Shown here one piece after another: positions 54,126 through 63,072 of a DNA stretch of 64,000 nt. The notes beneath the pieces were generated by a model. It was not told where the DNA came from and searched no databases. It saw nothing but the letters and a program-made list of their open reading frames with translations. The stretch's first letter is position 1. Every line of letters starts with the position of its first letter. The stretch comes from Peptoniphilus lacydonensis. GTDB lineage: Bacteria > Bacillota > Clostridia > Tissierellales > Peptoniphilaceae. Where the stretch lies: positions 930,001 to 994,000 of the forward strand of contig NZ_FNWF01000003.1 of the NCBI RefSeq assembly GCF_900106515.1, in the 5' to 3' direction. The translations under genes and the position numbers were made by a program.

Positions 54126-54950
54126 ATGCCTGATACAATTATATATTGGTTATGGGGATTGGTAAAAGCAATACCTGAAGATATTATCAAAGGACTAATA
54201 GCATCATTTTTAATTTTACTTATAATAAAACTTGTTAACAAAGTTAAATTTTTAACTTCTAAAATTAAAAATATCATATTAAATTTGTTTAATACGAAGA
54301 TAGAAATATCTACTAAAACCACTTTTATTGAATCTCCAGATTATCATTACACGACAATAAGACGAGCTGAAAATGTTAGAAGTGAAAATTCTAATGACAA
54401 TGATGTTTTTTTGCTAATTATTGCAGGAGTGTTTGTAGCTTCTATAGTAGTTAGTTTTTTCAAAGAATATGTAGATTATATTTCTTTGTTTTTAAAGTGG
54501 TTTGGACTTATCCCACTGATGATATGTATATTATTTTTATTTGTTATATCTATTAGTCAAGAAGTTCAAAAAGTTACAGTTAAATTCATCGCAGTTTCAA
54601 TAGTTGTTTCTGCATTGACATTATATTATGGACTTAATCTTAAAGAAATGGCGACAACAATGAGTGCAACAATAACAGATGGAAGAAATCTTTTTGCATC
54701 GGTATATAAAATTTTTGGCGTATTTATAGGAGTAATTCAACAGTTAATATCTTATATATTATTGCTTAGAGTAATAAGTGTTTATATTGATAGAAAAAAG
54801 AAAAAACCGATACAATCAGTTCGTCGTTTCATCGCTAAAACAAAACAATTTGAATCGGTTATGTTCCTTAGCATTATAGTAATATTTTTGTCAATTTTAT
54901 CATACGCATTTACATTAGAAGCTGTTCATAAATTTCTATTAAAGCAATAG
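54126..54950 (+). CDS. Multi-pass membrane protein, unknown function
   Basis: A 274-residue protein with about six hydrophobic helices (near 14-34, 95-113, 122-145, 150-170, 195-222 and 242-268) and a soluble loop after the first. No family recognised. I chose the ATG at 54126, eight bases after AGGGAG; another in-frame ATG is at 54120. Downstream of the ATPase-protease pair and the broken small gene in the same direction, it could be the membrane part of that system. Confidence 0.65.
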   Translation: MPDTIIYWLWGLVKAIPEDIIKGLIASFLILLIIKLVNKVKFLTSKIKNIILNLFNTKIEISTKTTFIESPDYHYTTIRRAENVRSENSNDNDVFLLIIAGVFVASIVVSFFKEYVDYISLFLKWFGLIPLMICILFLFVISISQEVQKVTVKFIAVSIVVSALTLYYGLNLKEMATTMSATITDGRNLFASVYKIFGVFIGVIQQLISYILLLRVISVYIDRKKKKPIQSVRRFIAKTKQFESVMFLSIIVIFLSILSYAFTLEAVHKFLLKQ

Positions 54951-54964
54951 GAAGATTTAAAAGG

Positions 54965-56283
54965 CTATCTCTCCATCTCCCTGCCCATGTAAATTCCGTA
55001 GTTCTTTCGTATTTGACAAAGCTCGTTCATAGCAGATTTTGTAGAAGAGTACTCTTGCATAAGGGTATTCTTTTTTTCTTGCAATTTATAAAGTTTAGTC
55101 AAAATATCTTTTGAATTTGGCGGCTTAGAATGGTTTTTTTAAGCTCTGAAAGGGCAGTTTCGTATAGAATGATTTGAGATTTATATTTCTCAAAAAAATG
55201 CCTTGTCAGATGGATTTGCTTTATGTTCCTTGTAGTATTCTCGATGCTTTTTGATAGTATAAACTTGCTCCATAGTTGCAGAAAGCTCATGCATTTCCTT
55301 GTCAATTTCTTTGGTTTTATCTTGTAAGTTCTGTCTTTCTTCAGTACTTTTCTTGTTGTATTCATCAAGCTGCTTAACGGAGTTAATGCCATGTTCTCTG
55401 ATGAAAACAACTGAATCAGCCATTGTATTTAAGTTGTGTTTTGTTGCCCAGTATTCATAGTCCTCGATATATTTAACCTTTGTATCAGTATTCATATTGA
55501 TGACATTTCCGATTCGTTTTTTGATAGATGGGGTTTTAATAGTTTGATTTTCTGTAAGACGCTATTTTAGTCTTTCCTCTGTATAGTCATCCCCAATCAT
55601 CTTAATTCTTGTAAATCTCTGCTTATCTTTTTGCTTAAAGGCTATATGTTTTCCATACTTTATTTCATAACCAAGCTCAGTCATTTTCTTTAGAAATTCT
55701 TCCCAAGCCTTAGACTATTTTATCAAATGATAAATGTCAAATTGAAGTCTGTTTTCCAAGAAGTACATGTATTAAATTGGTCATTTTCGTACCAAGATTT
55801 ACCAGCAGTTTTATATTTTCTCTTGTAAGCTTCATAGTATTTATCAATGACTGAAAGCTTATTTTCTTTACATAATTCATCACTTTGATACCTGATTTTA
55901 TGGTAAGTTTTTTTGTTAGACTGGTAGCATTTACCAGTTTTGTAATTAACATTATTAAAAATAATATGGTTGTGGATATGCCCTCTATCTATATGGGTTA
56001 CAAGAACAAATTCATAATCTTCCTTTAAAATTTTCTTGCATAATTTCATTCCTATCTCGTGAGCTTTTGTAGGATCAACCTCTCCTGGTAGAAAAGATTG
56101 AATCAGATGTCTAGCTAAAACTGTACCTTTAGTATTATCCTATTCTCTTGTTTTCATAAATTGAATATGGGCAGTAGATGGGTGACATTTGAATGAAGAT
56201 GCCAAGATTTTTTCACTCTTAGTAATGTAGTCTATTGCCAAATTTAGAGTTTATTTTATATGATGTATTTTTGTAATTGCCAT
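54965..56283 (-). pseudogene. Decayed mobilization relaxase (MobP/VirD2-like)
   Basis: Reading the minus strand from the ATG at 56283, MAITKIHHIK is followed at once by an in-frame stop, and a second stop comes after FMKTRE. Past these stops the frame gives the relaxase metal motif HIDRGHIHNHIIFNNV (HxH plus upstream His). Further frameshifts split the rest into pieces (NTDTKVKYIEDYEYWATKHN; SAMNELCQIRKNYGIYMGRE) that reach a stop at 54965. The relaxase would have nicked oriT for transfer; it cannot be functional as written. It follows mobC by one base. Confidence 0.82.
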
Positions 56284-56284
56284 A

Positions 56285-56641
56285 TTAATCACCAGAATTT
56301 TCTTTTGATTTATTAAGAAGTAGGGAATGGACCTGCCTTATTTCTTTTGATAATTTTTCTATCTGTTTATTCATTGATTCAATTTCATTTTTGTAAATAA
56401 CACCAGTTGTATTAGTAGCTTTTGCAATCTGGTTTATATTATTTGTTGCATTTGAAAGTAACCATTGTAGATTTCTAAATGGTTCTAAATCTACTACATA
56501 TATCTCTTTTTCTAATACACATTTTCTAAGAAAGTGGGACATAGTTTTGCAGTTTGCAAGTCTCATTTTCTTTTCAAAAACTTCTTTTTCTTCTTTAGTT
56601 AGTTTTATTTCTATTATTTCATTTCTAAATCTATTTGCCAT
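56285..56641 (-). CDS. mobC: MobC-like mobilization accessory protein
   Basis: The 118-residue protein has the MobC pattern: a ribbon-helix-helix-like start (EIIEIKLTKEEKEVFEKK), SHFLRKCVLE, and a helical second half with SNATNNINQIAKATN. MobC proteins bind oriT and help the relaxase. It reads into the decayed relaxase on the minus strand, and a candidate oriT lies upstream. The gene itself is intact. Confidence 0.85.
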   Translation of the reverse strand: MANRFRNEIIEIKLTKEEKEVFEKKMRLANCKTMSHFLRKCVLEKEIYVVDLEPFRNLQWLLSNATNNINQIAKATNTTGVIYKNEIESMNKQIEKLSKEIRQVHSLLLNKSKENSGD

Positions 56642-56989
56642 TTTATTCTCCTTTATAAAATATATTTCGGGGTCTTAGGGTTCTCCCTAACAAGGTAAAA
56701 ATTAAAAAAATGGAGCAATCCGTAAAGGTCTGCTCCATTAATTTTTTCGTAAGTGTCCGTACACTTACTGTGCTTGCTATTAAAGTTATAAGCGTTAAGC
56801 GTTTATTAGGTTTTATTAATTATACCGCATTTAAAGAAATTAATAAAGAAATATAAAGGGCGTTCAAACAAATATCTTAAATAAGATTACTAAATTTTAA
56901 AATAATTCATGTATTGAAATTAATTATCAAATGAGTTACAATAAAACTGACGATAGCGTCGGAATTATTTATTGACAGGAGATAAAGTT
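56642..56989. other. Noncoding region with oriT-like elements between mobC and tetR
   Basis: No gene. TTAGGG/CCCTAA forms a hairpin at 56675-56690, TGGAGCA/TGCTCCA a hairpin at 56711-56737 with T-rich ends on both sides, and TAAGTGT/ACACTTA an inverted repeat at 56750-56767. The last is the best oriT candidate because it lies just upstream of mobC. The promoter of the TetR gene is at the right end. Confidence 0.5.
56914..56960 (+). promoter_or_regulatory. Promoter and operator-like repeat of the TetR gene
   Basis: TTGAAA (56914-56919), 17-base spacer, TACAAT (56937-56942). GACG-ATAG-CGTC (56949-56960) sits at the predicted start of transcription, a typical place for TetR autoregulation. Confidence 0.55.
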
Positions 56990-57574
56990 TTGAATGATAA
57001 AAAATTGAAAGTTGGAGAAAAAAGGAAGTTAGAAATTCTGGAAGCGGCAAAAAAATGTTTCTTAGAAAAGGGTTTCCAAAATACAACTATGGAAGATGTT
57101 ATAGAAAAAGTAAGTTTAAGTAAAGGTGGTGTTTACTATCATTATGGCTCAACCTATGAAATGATTTATGATTTTATGAAATTAGGCATCAAATATAGAG
57201 GAGAAAAAAACAAAACTATCGACACATCTAAGTTAACGAGTTTAGACGCAATTACTGAGATGATGATGGAGAGAATTTATGATGAAAATGAATTTAAAAG
57301 CATATATGCAATTTTTTTGAAACTTCAAAATGAAGATAAAAGATTGTGTGAAATGTTTAAAAATTTAAAAGAAATAAACACAGAAATTTTATCGTCTACA
57401 TTTCCTCCAAACGATAAGCTATCATCTGTTTTTGAAGATGAGTTTTTAGTGACCTTTGTAAATACTTTGATTTTAGGATATGAAAGTTTAAATCAAAAAG
57501 AAATTTTTATTGAAAATAAAGAAACAATCAAAAAGATGTTAGAAGGTTATTTGAGAGAAAAACTCATTAATTAG
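56990..57574 (+). CDS. TetR family transcriptional regulator
   Basis: A 194-residue regulator with an N-terminal HTH (about 10-57; FQNTTMEDVIEKVSLSKGGV and YYHYGSTYEM fit the family signature) and a helical ligand domain. The start is a TTG at 56990, nine bases after AGGAG; the frame goes back six codons to another TTG. It is the first gene of a run that continues with an AraC regulator and a transporter set, so it is likely their repressor and its own. Confidence 0.87.
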   Translation: MNDKKLKVGEKRKLEILEAAKKCFLEKGFQNTTMEDVIEKVSLSKGGVYYHYGSTYEMIYDFMKLGIKYRGEKNKTIDTSKLTSLDAITEMMMERIYDENEFKSIYAIFLKLQNEDKRLCEMFKNLKEINTEILSSTFPPNDKLSSVFEDEFLVTFVNTLILGYESLNQKEIFIENKETIKKMLEGYLREKLIN

Positions 57575-57583
57575 GAGATTTTT

Positions 57584-58561
57584 ATGGGTAAGGAGTTAAT
57601 GTGCCACCTTTATGGAAGAAATTTAGAAAAAATAATAGAAAATTCTAAAGGGAGAATTTGCGAATTTCATAATTTGGAAAATGGGAAGTATATAGTTTCG
57701 AAGTACGAAATTTTCAAAGGGGTAACAGTTTTTTATAATGATATACACACTTCTGTCATAAAGAAAAAATTATCAAAAAATTTAAATCAAAGCTACGAGA
57801 TTAATCATTGTAGAGAAGGAAGATTTGAATGCGTATTAAGCGATGGAACTATTACTTATATGGAATCGGGAGATTTTGCAATCAATGCAAGTAGTAACAG
57901 CTCCGAGGAATCTTTTTTTCCTATATCTCATTATCATGGTGTGACTTTTTATATTAATCCAAATGAATTTGATAGCGAAATATATTTTTTAGAAGAAATG
58001 TTAGGGATTAAATTTAAAGTTGTTTTAAGAAAATTATGCAATAAGGACAAAGTTTTTGTACAAAGAGCTACTCGGCATATTGAACATATTTTTTATGAAG
58101 TTTATAAAGTTCCAGATGAAATTCTAATTGAATATCTAAGGGTAAAATTTCAAGAACTTTTCCTATATATTTCAAGCCTTGATACCAGTAACAAGATAAG
58201 CGATAGGAAATATTTTATTAAGACAAATGTTGATATTGTAAAGAAAATAGATGAATTTATAAAGAATAATTACGAAAAAAATATAACTTATGATAAACTA
58301 TCGGAAATCTTTAAGATAAATTCTACCACAATGAAATCTTGCTATAAGAGTGTTTTTGGGCAAACAATTAAGGAAGTTATAACAAGTAAAAGATTGGAGG
58401 TAGCAGCTGATTTTTTGAATAATACATCAATTTCAATTACGGAAATTGCTATTAGGGTAGGTTTCACAGATCATGCTAAATTTTCAAATACTTTTAAAAA
58501 TAAGTTTAATCTCACTCCTTCAGAATATAGAAAAATATCTAAAACAGCACATTTAGTCTAA
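57584..58561 (+). CDS. AraC family transcriptional regulator
   Basis: The 325-residue protein has an N-terminal sensing part (about 1-210) and a C-terminal double HTH (about 220-320), with DKLSEIFKINSTTMKSCYK and ITEIAIRVGFTDHAKFSNTF followed by NLTPSEYRK. AraC proteins of this build often activate iron- or siderophore-related transport operons when bound to the ligand; this is a family-level hint. The ATG follows TTAGGAGAT, 10 bases after the tetR stop. Confidence 0.88.
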   Translation: MGKELMCHLYGRNLEKIIENSKGRICEFHNLENGKYIVSKYEIFKGVTVFYNDIHTSVIKKKLSKNLNQSYEINHCREGRFECVLSDGTITYMESGDFAINASSNSSEESFFPISHYHGVTFYINPNEFDSEIYFLEEMLGIKFKVVLRKLCNKDKVFVQRATRHIEHIFYEVYKVPDEILIEYLRVKFQELFLYISSLDTSNKISDRKYFIKTNVDIVKKIDEFIKNNYEKNITYDKLSEIFKINSTTMKSCYKSVFGQTIKEVITSKRLEVAADFLNNTSISITEIAIRVGFTDHAKFSNTFKNKFNLTPSEYRKISKTAHLV

Positions 58562-58627
58562 ATAGTCAAGAAAATAAGCTTAGTCTATTATAGAATGATA
58601 ACAGCTATCAACTAAGGAGGTTGAATT

Positions 58628-59218
58628 ATGGAAAGTAAAAAATTAACTATAAAAGATTTAGCAACCATAGGAATTTTTTCTGCAATCATGATTGTTGTAT
58701 TCATTGCTTTTTCAATGATTACAGGGGCATCATTATTTTTCAATATGATTTTTAATGCTGTGTTTACTGCACTAATTTTAGGACCATTTTTTGTTTATAT
58801 GGCTATGAAAGTAGGCAAACCGGGAGTTGCACTAATTTATAATATTATACAAGCTATATTAGCAACTGTCTTTATGGGTCCTTTTATGATTCCATGGTTT
58901 GTAGGTGGCGGGATAATTGCAGAGTTATCTATGCTTGGTACAGATAGCTATAGGAATATAAAAAGAATTACTATTGCTTGGATAATTACATCATTAACTA
59001 GAGCGGCTCATGGCATGAGCGAAATATGGTTTTTTAAAGATGCTTTCATTAAGTCTGGCGTATCTCCAGAACAAGTTCAAATACAAACTCAGTATTATAC
59101 AAATCCTAAGTGGATTCTTATTTCTTTAGCATGTACTATTGTGGCGGCAATTATTGGTTGCTATTTAGGAAATAAGATGACAGAAAAACATTTTAAAAAG
59201 ACAGGCATAATAAAATGA
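58628..59218 (+). CDS. ECF transporter S component (MptB/Trep_Strep type)
   Basis: A 196-residue membrane protein with about five or six helices and the pattern TIKDLATIGIFSAIMIVV at the start, FFNMIFNAVFTALILGPFF and GGGIIAELSMLG. It matches my recollection of the Trep_Strep family of ECF substrate-binding components. It would bind the substrate in the membrane and dock to the EcfT-ATPase module encoded directly downstream (four-base overlap with ecfT). The substrate is unknown. The ATG follows AAGGAGGTT. Confidence 0.82.
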   Translation: MESKKLTIKDLATIGIFSAIMIVVFIAFSMITGASLFFNMIFNAVFTALILGPFFVYMAMKVGKPGVALIYNIIQAILATVFMGPFMIPWFVGGGIIAELSMLGTDSYRNIKRITIAWIITSLTRAAHGMSEIWFFKDAFIKSGVSPEQVQIQTQYYTNPKWILISLACTIVAAIIGCYLGNKMTEKHFKKTGIIK

Positions 59219-59886
59219 TGCATTTGGACTTACGTTCCAAATTAGTAGTATTTTTAAGTACAGTATTTTTGGTTTCAGCATTGTCCAAAGATACTGTACT
59301 TTTTTTATTAGCCGCCATTCTAGTTATTTATGTATCACTGCAAGGATATAGCAAATCTACTATAAAACTAATTATTGCAATTGGCGTTTTAAGTTTTTTG
59401 AGATTTGTCTCAAATGGTGAAGGTTTTGGCATTTTGATTCCAGATATGTTTCTGTTTATGGTTATAAGAACATTAGTTATAGTTCTATCAGTAATACCAA
59501 TTTTAAAAACACCTCCAGGAGAGATAATGGCAATAATGAAAAAAATGAAAATTCATAGAAATGTTGCTTTGCCACTTATTTTCATGATGAGATTTTTCCC
59601 AGTAGTTAAAAGTGAGTTTAAAGAAATTATCGACTCGTTGAGATTAAGAGGATTAATTTCTATTAAAAAACCATTTTTAACGATGGAATATTTATTTGTT
59701 CCTATGATGTTTTCATCTTCAAAAATAGCTGAAGAACTTGCCGCCGCATCGGAAGTAAGAGGAATTTCTGCATCTGGAAAACATAGCTCAAGAAGAGAAA
59801 TAAAATTTAGAAATCTTGATGTTATTGTTTGTTTAATCACCATCTTTATAACAATGAGCATGATTTTCCTGGAGAGGAGTTATTAA
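59215..59886 (+). CDS. ECF transporter T component
   Basis: A 223-residue membrane protein with the EcfT coupling motifs near the C-terminal third (DSLRLRGLISI and AAASEVRGIS), whose Ala-Arg-Gly-type segments contact the ATPases. About five helices. Its ATG overlaps the S-component stop and the ATPase gene begins one base after its own stop. Confidence 0.87.
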   Translation: MMHLDLRSKLVVFLSTVFLVSALSKDTVLFLLAAILVIYVSLQGYSKSTIKLIIAIGVLSFLRFVSNGEGFGILIPDMFLFMVIRTLVIVLSVIPILKTPPGEIMAIMKKMKIHRNVALPLIFMMRFFPVVKSEFKEIIDSLRLRGLISIKKPFLTMEYLFVPMMFSSSKIAEELAAASEVRGISASGKHSSRREIKFRNLDVIVCLITIFITMSMIFLERSY

Positions 59887-59887
59887 G

Positions 59888-61339
59888 ATGATCAAGTTAA
59901 AAAATGTAAGCTTTGCCTACAGTAAAGATTCAGCAAACATCTTAAAAAATATTAATTTGGAAATTAATGATGGGGAATGTGTTGCCTTTATAGGGGCGAG
60001 TGGTTGTGGGAAAACTACCCTTACAAGACTTATAAATGGTCTTGCTTATAAATTCTATGGAGGAAAATTAAAGGGAGAAATTTCCATAGATGGAATAAAT
60101 CCCCTAGAAAAAGAATTATATGAAATAGGAAGGAAAGTAGGATCTATTTTTCAAAATCCCAAGAGTCAATTTTTTGCAGAAAATGTAGAAGATGAAATTG
60201 CCTTCGGGCTTGAAAATTATGGGATAGAAAGAGAAAAAATAGATGAAATAATCAATAATTCCTTACAATCTATTAATGGAGAAAATTTAAAAGATAAAAA
60301 CTTATTTCATCTTTCAAGTGGAGAAAGACAAAAAATAGCAATTGCTTCTATAAATGCACTTAATCCACCTATTTATGTTTTTGATGAACCGTCTGCTAAC
60401 CTAGATATGAAAAGTGTTGAAGCTTTAAGAAAACTTATGCTTTCATTAAAGAAAAAGAAAAAGACAATAATCATTTCAGAGCATAGGCTGTACTACCTTA
60501 GAGGACTAGTGGATAAATATTATTATCTTGAAAATGGGAAAATAAACAATGTTTTTACAGAGGAAGAACTCGCATCAAAAAGTGAAGATTTTTTCAATAA
60601 GTTAGGATTAAGATTCTTTTCTTTAAATAAAATATCTCCTAAAATAAATAAGTTAAAAGAGATAAATTCTATGAACTTAGAAAAAATTTATTTTTCCTAT
60701 AATAAGAATGTCCTAATAAAAGATTTGACCTACTCATTTAAAAGTGGAAATATTTATGGAATTATTGGGGATAATGGCATAGGCAAATCTACTCTGTTTA
60801 AAATTTTAAGTGGACTTATGAAAAAAGATAGTGGTTTTATATCTATAAATGGAGAAAAATTAAACAAAAGAAATAGGCAAAAAAGAATATACTACCTGTC
60901 AAATAATCCTGAGAGTAATCTTTTTGAAGTTTCAGCAGAAGACGAGTTAAAACTAAATAATAAAGATGCAGATACAGATAAAATATTAGCTGATTTTAAC
61001 TTAGAAAATATAAAAGACATCCATCCACAAATCATGTCAGGCGGACAAAAACAAAGATTAACTATCGCTTCAGCAGAACTTTTAGAAAGAGATGTTTATT
61101 TATTTGATGAGCCAACAAGTGGTTTAGATGGACATAATATGCAAATTATTTCAGAAAGAATGAAGAAATTACAAGAAAAAGAAAAAATTATACTTATAAT
61201 TTCCCATGATTATGAATTTTTGTGTAATTCCTGCAATAAAATTCTTTATTTAGACGGATACTCTTTTGAGGAATTTTCTACAAAGGAGGATAAAGAAAAA
61301 ATATTAGCTATATTAATGGGAAAAAAATTTAATATTTAG
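59888..61339 (+). CDS. ECF transporter ATPase, two fused ABC domains
   Basis: The 483-residue protein contains two ATPase domains in one chain: Walker A GASGCGKT (about 36-43), signature LSSGERQ, Walker B VFDEPSANLD; then Walker A GDNGIGKS (about 294-301), signature MSGGQKQ, Walker B LFDEPTSGLD. It combines the EcfA and EcfA' roles. Both sites look complete. It powers the S-T module encoded just upstream. Confidence 0.92.
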   Translation: MIKLKNVSFAYSKDSANILKNINLEINDGECVAFIGASGCGKTTLTRLINGLAYKFYGGKLKGEISIDGINPLEKELYEIGRKVGSIFQNPKSQFFAENVEDEIAFGLENYGIEREKIDEIINNSLQSINGENLKDKNLFHLSSGERQKIAIASINALNPPIYVFDEPSANLDMKSVEALRKLMLSLKKKKKTIIISEHRLYYLRGLVDKYYYLENGKINNVFTEEELASKSEDFFNKLGLRFFSLNKISPKINKLKEINSMNLEKIYFSYNKNVLIKDLTYSFKSGNIYGIIGDNGIGKSTLFKILSGLMKKDSGFISINGEKLNKRNRQKRIYYLSNNPESNLFEVSAEDELKLNNKDADTDKILADFNLENIKDIHPQIMSGGQKQRLTIASAELLERDVYLFDEPTSGLDGHNMQIISERMKKLQEKEKIILIISHDYEFLCNSCNKILYLDGYSFEEFSTKEDKEKILAILMGKKFNI

Positions 61340-61350
61340 GAGGGGATTTG

Positions 61351-63072
61351 ATGAATTTAATAAAACAATATGTAAGAAAAAGAAAAGGATCATATTTTGC
61401 ATCCGTACTACTTGCCATAGTGGGAGTAGTTGCTGGGCTTTTTTCTTATATATACATGGCAAAAATCATTGTAAATTTGATTAATGGTGCAAATGATATG
61501 AGTTTATATACTCCACTATGTATAAGTATTTTAATAACATTTGTTATTAAAGAAGTGGCAGCTGGAATATCAACAAGTATTTCTCATACAGCAACCTTTA
61601 ATTCACTTGGAGAAATCAGAAATGATATTTCTAAGAAATTTTTTAAGATGCCTCTGGGAGATGTATTATCAAGATCATCTGGAGAATTAAAAAATATTAT
61701 AGTTGAGCAAGTTGATTCTATGGAAACTTCACTTGCCCACTTAGTGCCAGAATTTACGGCAAACTTAGTAGGACCGATTCTATTATTTATTTATATGTTT
61801 ACATTAGATTGGCGATTGACCTTGCTATCACTAATTCCATTTGTGATAGGAATGGCTACCATGATGTCTGTAATGAATGCTCATTATAAGGAGATGTTTG
61901 GGAAGTCAGTTGCCATTGGTCAACATATGAATAATTCCATTGTTGAGTATATAAATGGGATAGAAGTAATAAAGACCTTTAATCAAAGCGAATCATCTTA
62001 TAAAAAATATGCGGATAGCGTTTACGACAATGCAAGCTTTTATTATAACTGGATGGGTGAATCTATGAATAAGGTTGCTATAGGTAGATTACTTTCTCCT
62101 ATGGGAATTATTACAATCATACCTTTTGGGATTTTATTTTATATAAATGGAAGTATTGATTTAGGAAATTTAATTACCTTAATCGTCTTATCCTTTGCTA
62201 CAGTTTCTAGTATTTTAAAAATCATGAACTATATGGATGATATGTCAAGAATATCGACTATAACTTCTGAAATAGGAAAGATTTTAGATTCAAGAGAGTT
62301 AGAAAATATTGACAAGGGAGAGAAAATAGAATCCTATAATATAGAACTTCAAGATGTAGACTTTTCTTACAATGGAGAAAAGAAAATCATTGATAATCTT
62401 TCAATGGAAATAAAAGAAAAGTCTGTTTCAGCATTCGTTGGTCCTTCTGGGTCAGGCAAGTCCACAATAGCAAAACTTATTGCTGGATTTTGGAATGTAG
62501 ATAAGGGATCTGTTAAAATTGGCGGAGTAGAAACAAAAGATGTGTCGCTCGAAAACTTGTCTTCACTTATTTCTTTTGTATCCCAAGACAATTTCCTCTT
62601 TGATATGACTATAAAGGAAAATATTAGGCTTGGAAATAAGAATGCCTCTGACGAAGAAATTATAGATGTATGTAAAAAATCTGCCTGCCATGATTTTATT
62701 ATGAATCTATCTAATGGTTATGATACAAGAGTTGGTGAAGGTGGAGGTTATCTGTCTGGAGGAGAAAGACAAAGAATATCTATTGCTCGTGCCATGCTAA
62801 AGAATGCACCAATCGTAATTTTAGATGAAGCAACTTCTTATATAGATCCTGAAAATGAAGCTCTCATACAAAACGCCTTGGCAAATCTAGTTAAGGGTAA
62901 AACTTTAATCATAATCGCTCATAGGTTAAAGACAATTGTTGATGCAGATAGGATATTTGTTATTAAAGATGGCAAATTAAATTCTTATGGTACTCATGAA
63001 GAACTATTAAAGTCATCAGAACTTTATAAGGAAATGTATGCTGCAAATTTAAGGGGTGATGAAAATGCTTAA
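61351..63072 (+). CDS. ABC half-transporter (membrane + ATPase), first of a pair
   Basis: The 573-residue protein has a six-helix ABC type-1 membrane domain (about 1-300) and an ATPase domain with Walker A GPSGSGKS (about 363-370), signature LSGGERQR and Walker B IVILDEATS. It resembles the IrtA/YbtP-like half-transporters found next to ECF components in gut and oral bacteria. The ATG at 61351 follows TTAGGAGGGG. It overlaps the next half-transporter by 8 bases, implying a heterodimer. Confidence 0.88.
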   Translation: MNLIKQYVRKRKGSYFASVLLAIVGVVAGLFSYIYMAKIIVNLINGANDMSLYTPLCISILITFVIKEVAAGISTSISHTATFNSLGEIRNDISKKFFKMPLGDVLSRSSGELKNIIVEQVDSMETSLAHLVPEFTANLVGPILLFIYMFTLDWRLTLLSLIPFVIGMATMMSVMNAHYKEMFGKSVAIGQHMNNSIVEYINGIEVIKTFNQSESSYKKYADSVYDNASFYYNWMGESMNKVAIGRLLSPMGIITIIPFGILFYINGSIDLGNLITLIVLSFATVSSILKIMNYMDDMSRISTITSEIGKILDSRELENIDKGEKIESYNIELQDVDFSYNGEKKIIDNLSMEIKEKSVSAFVGPSGSGKSTIAKLIAGFWNVDKGSVKIGGVETKDVSLENLSSLISFVSQDNFLFDMTIKENIRLGNKNASDEEIIDVCKKSACHDFIMNLSNGYDTRVGEGGGYLSGGERQRISIARAMLKNAPIVILDEATSYIDPENEALIQNALANLVKGKTLIIIAHRLKTIVDADRIFVIKDGKLNSYGTHEELLKSSELYKEMYAANLRGDENA

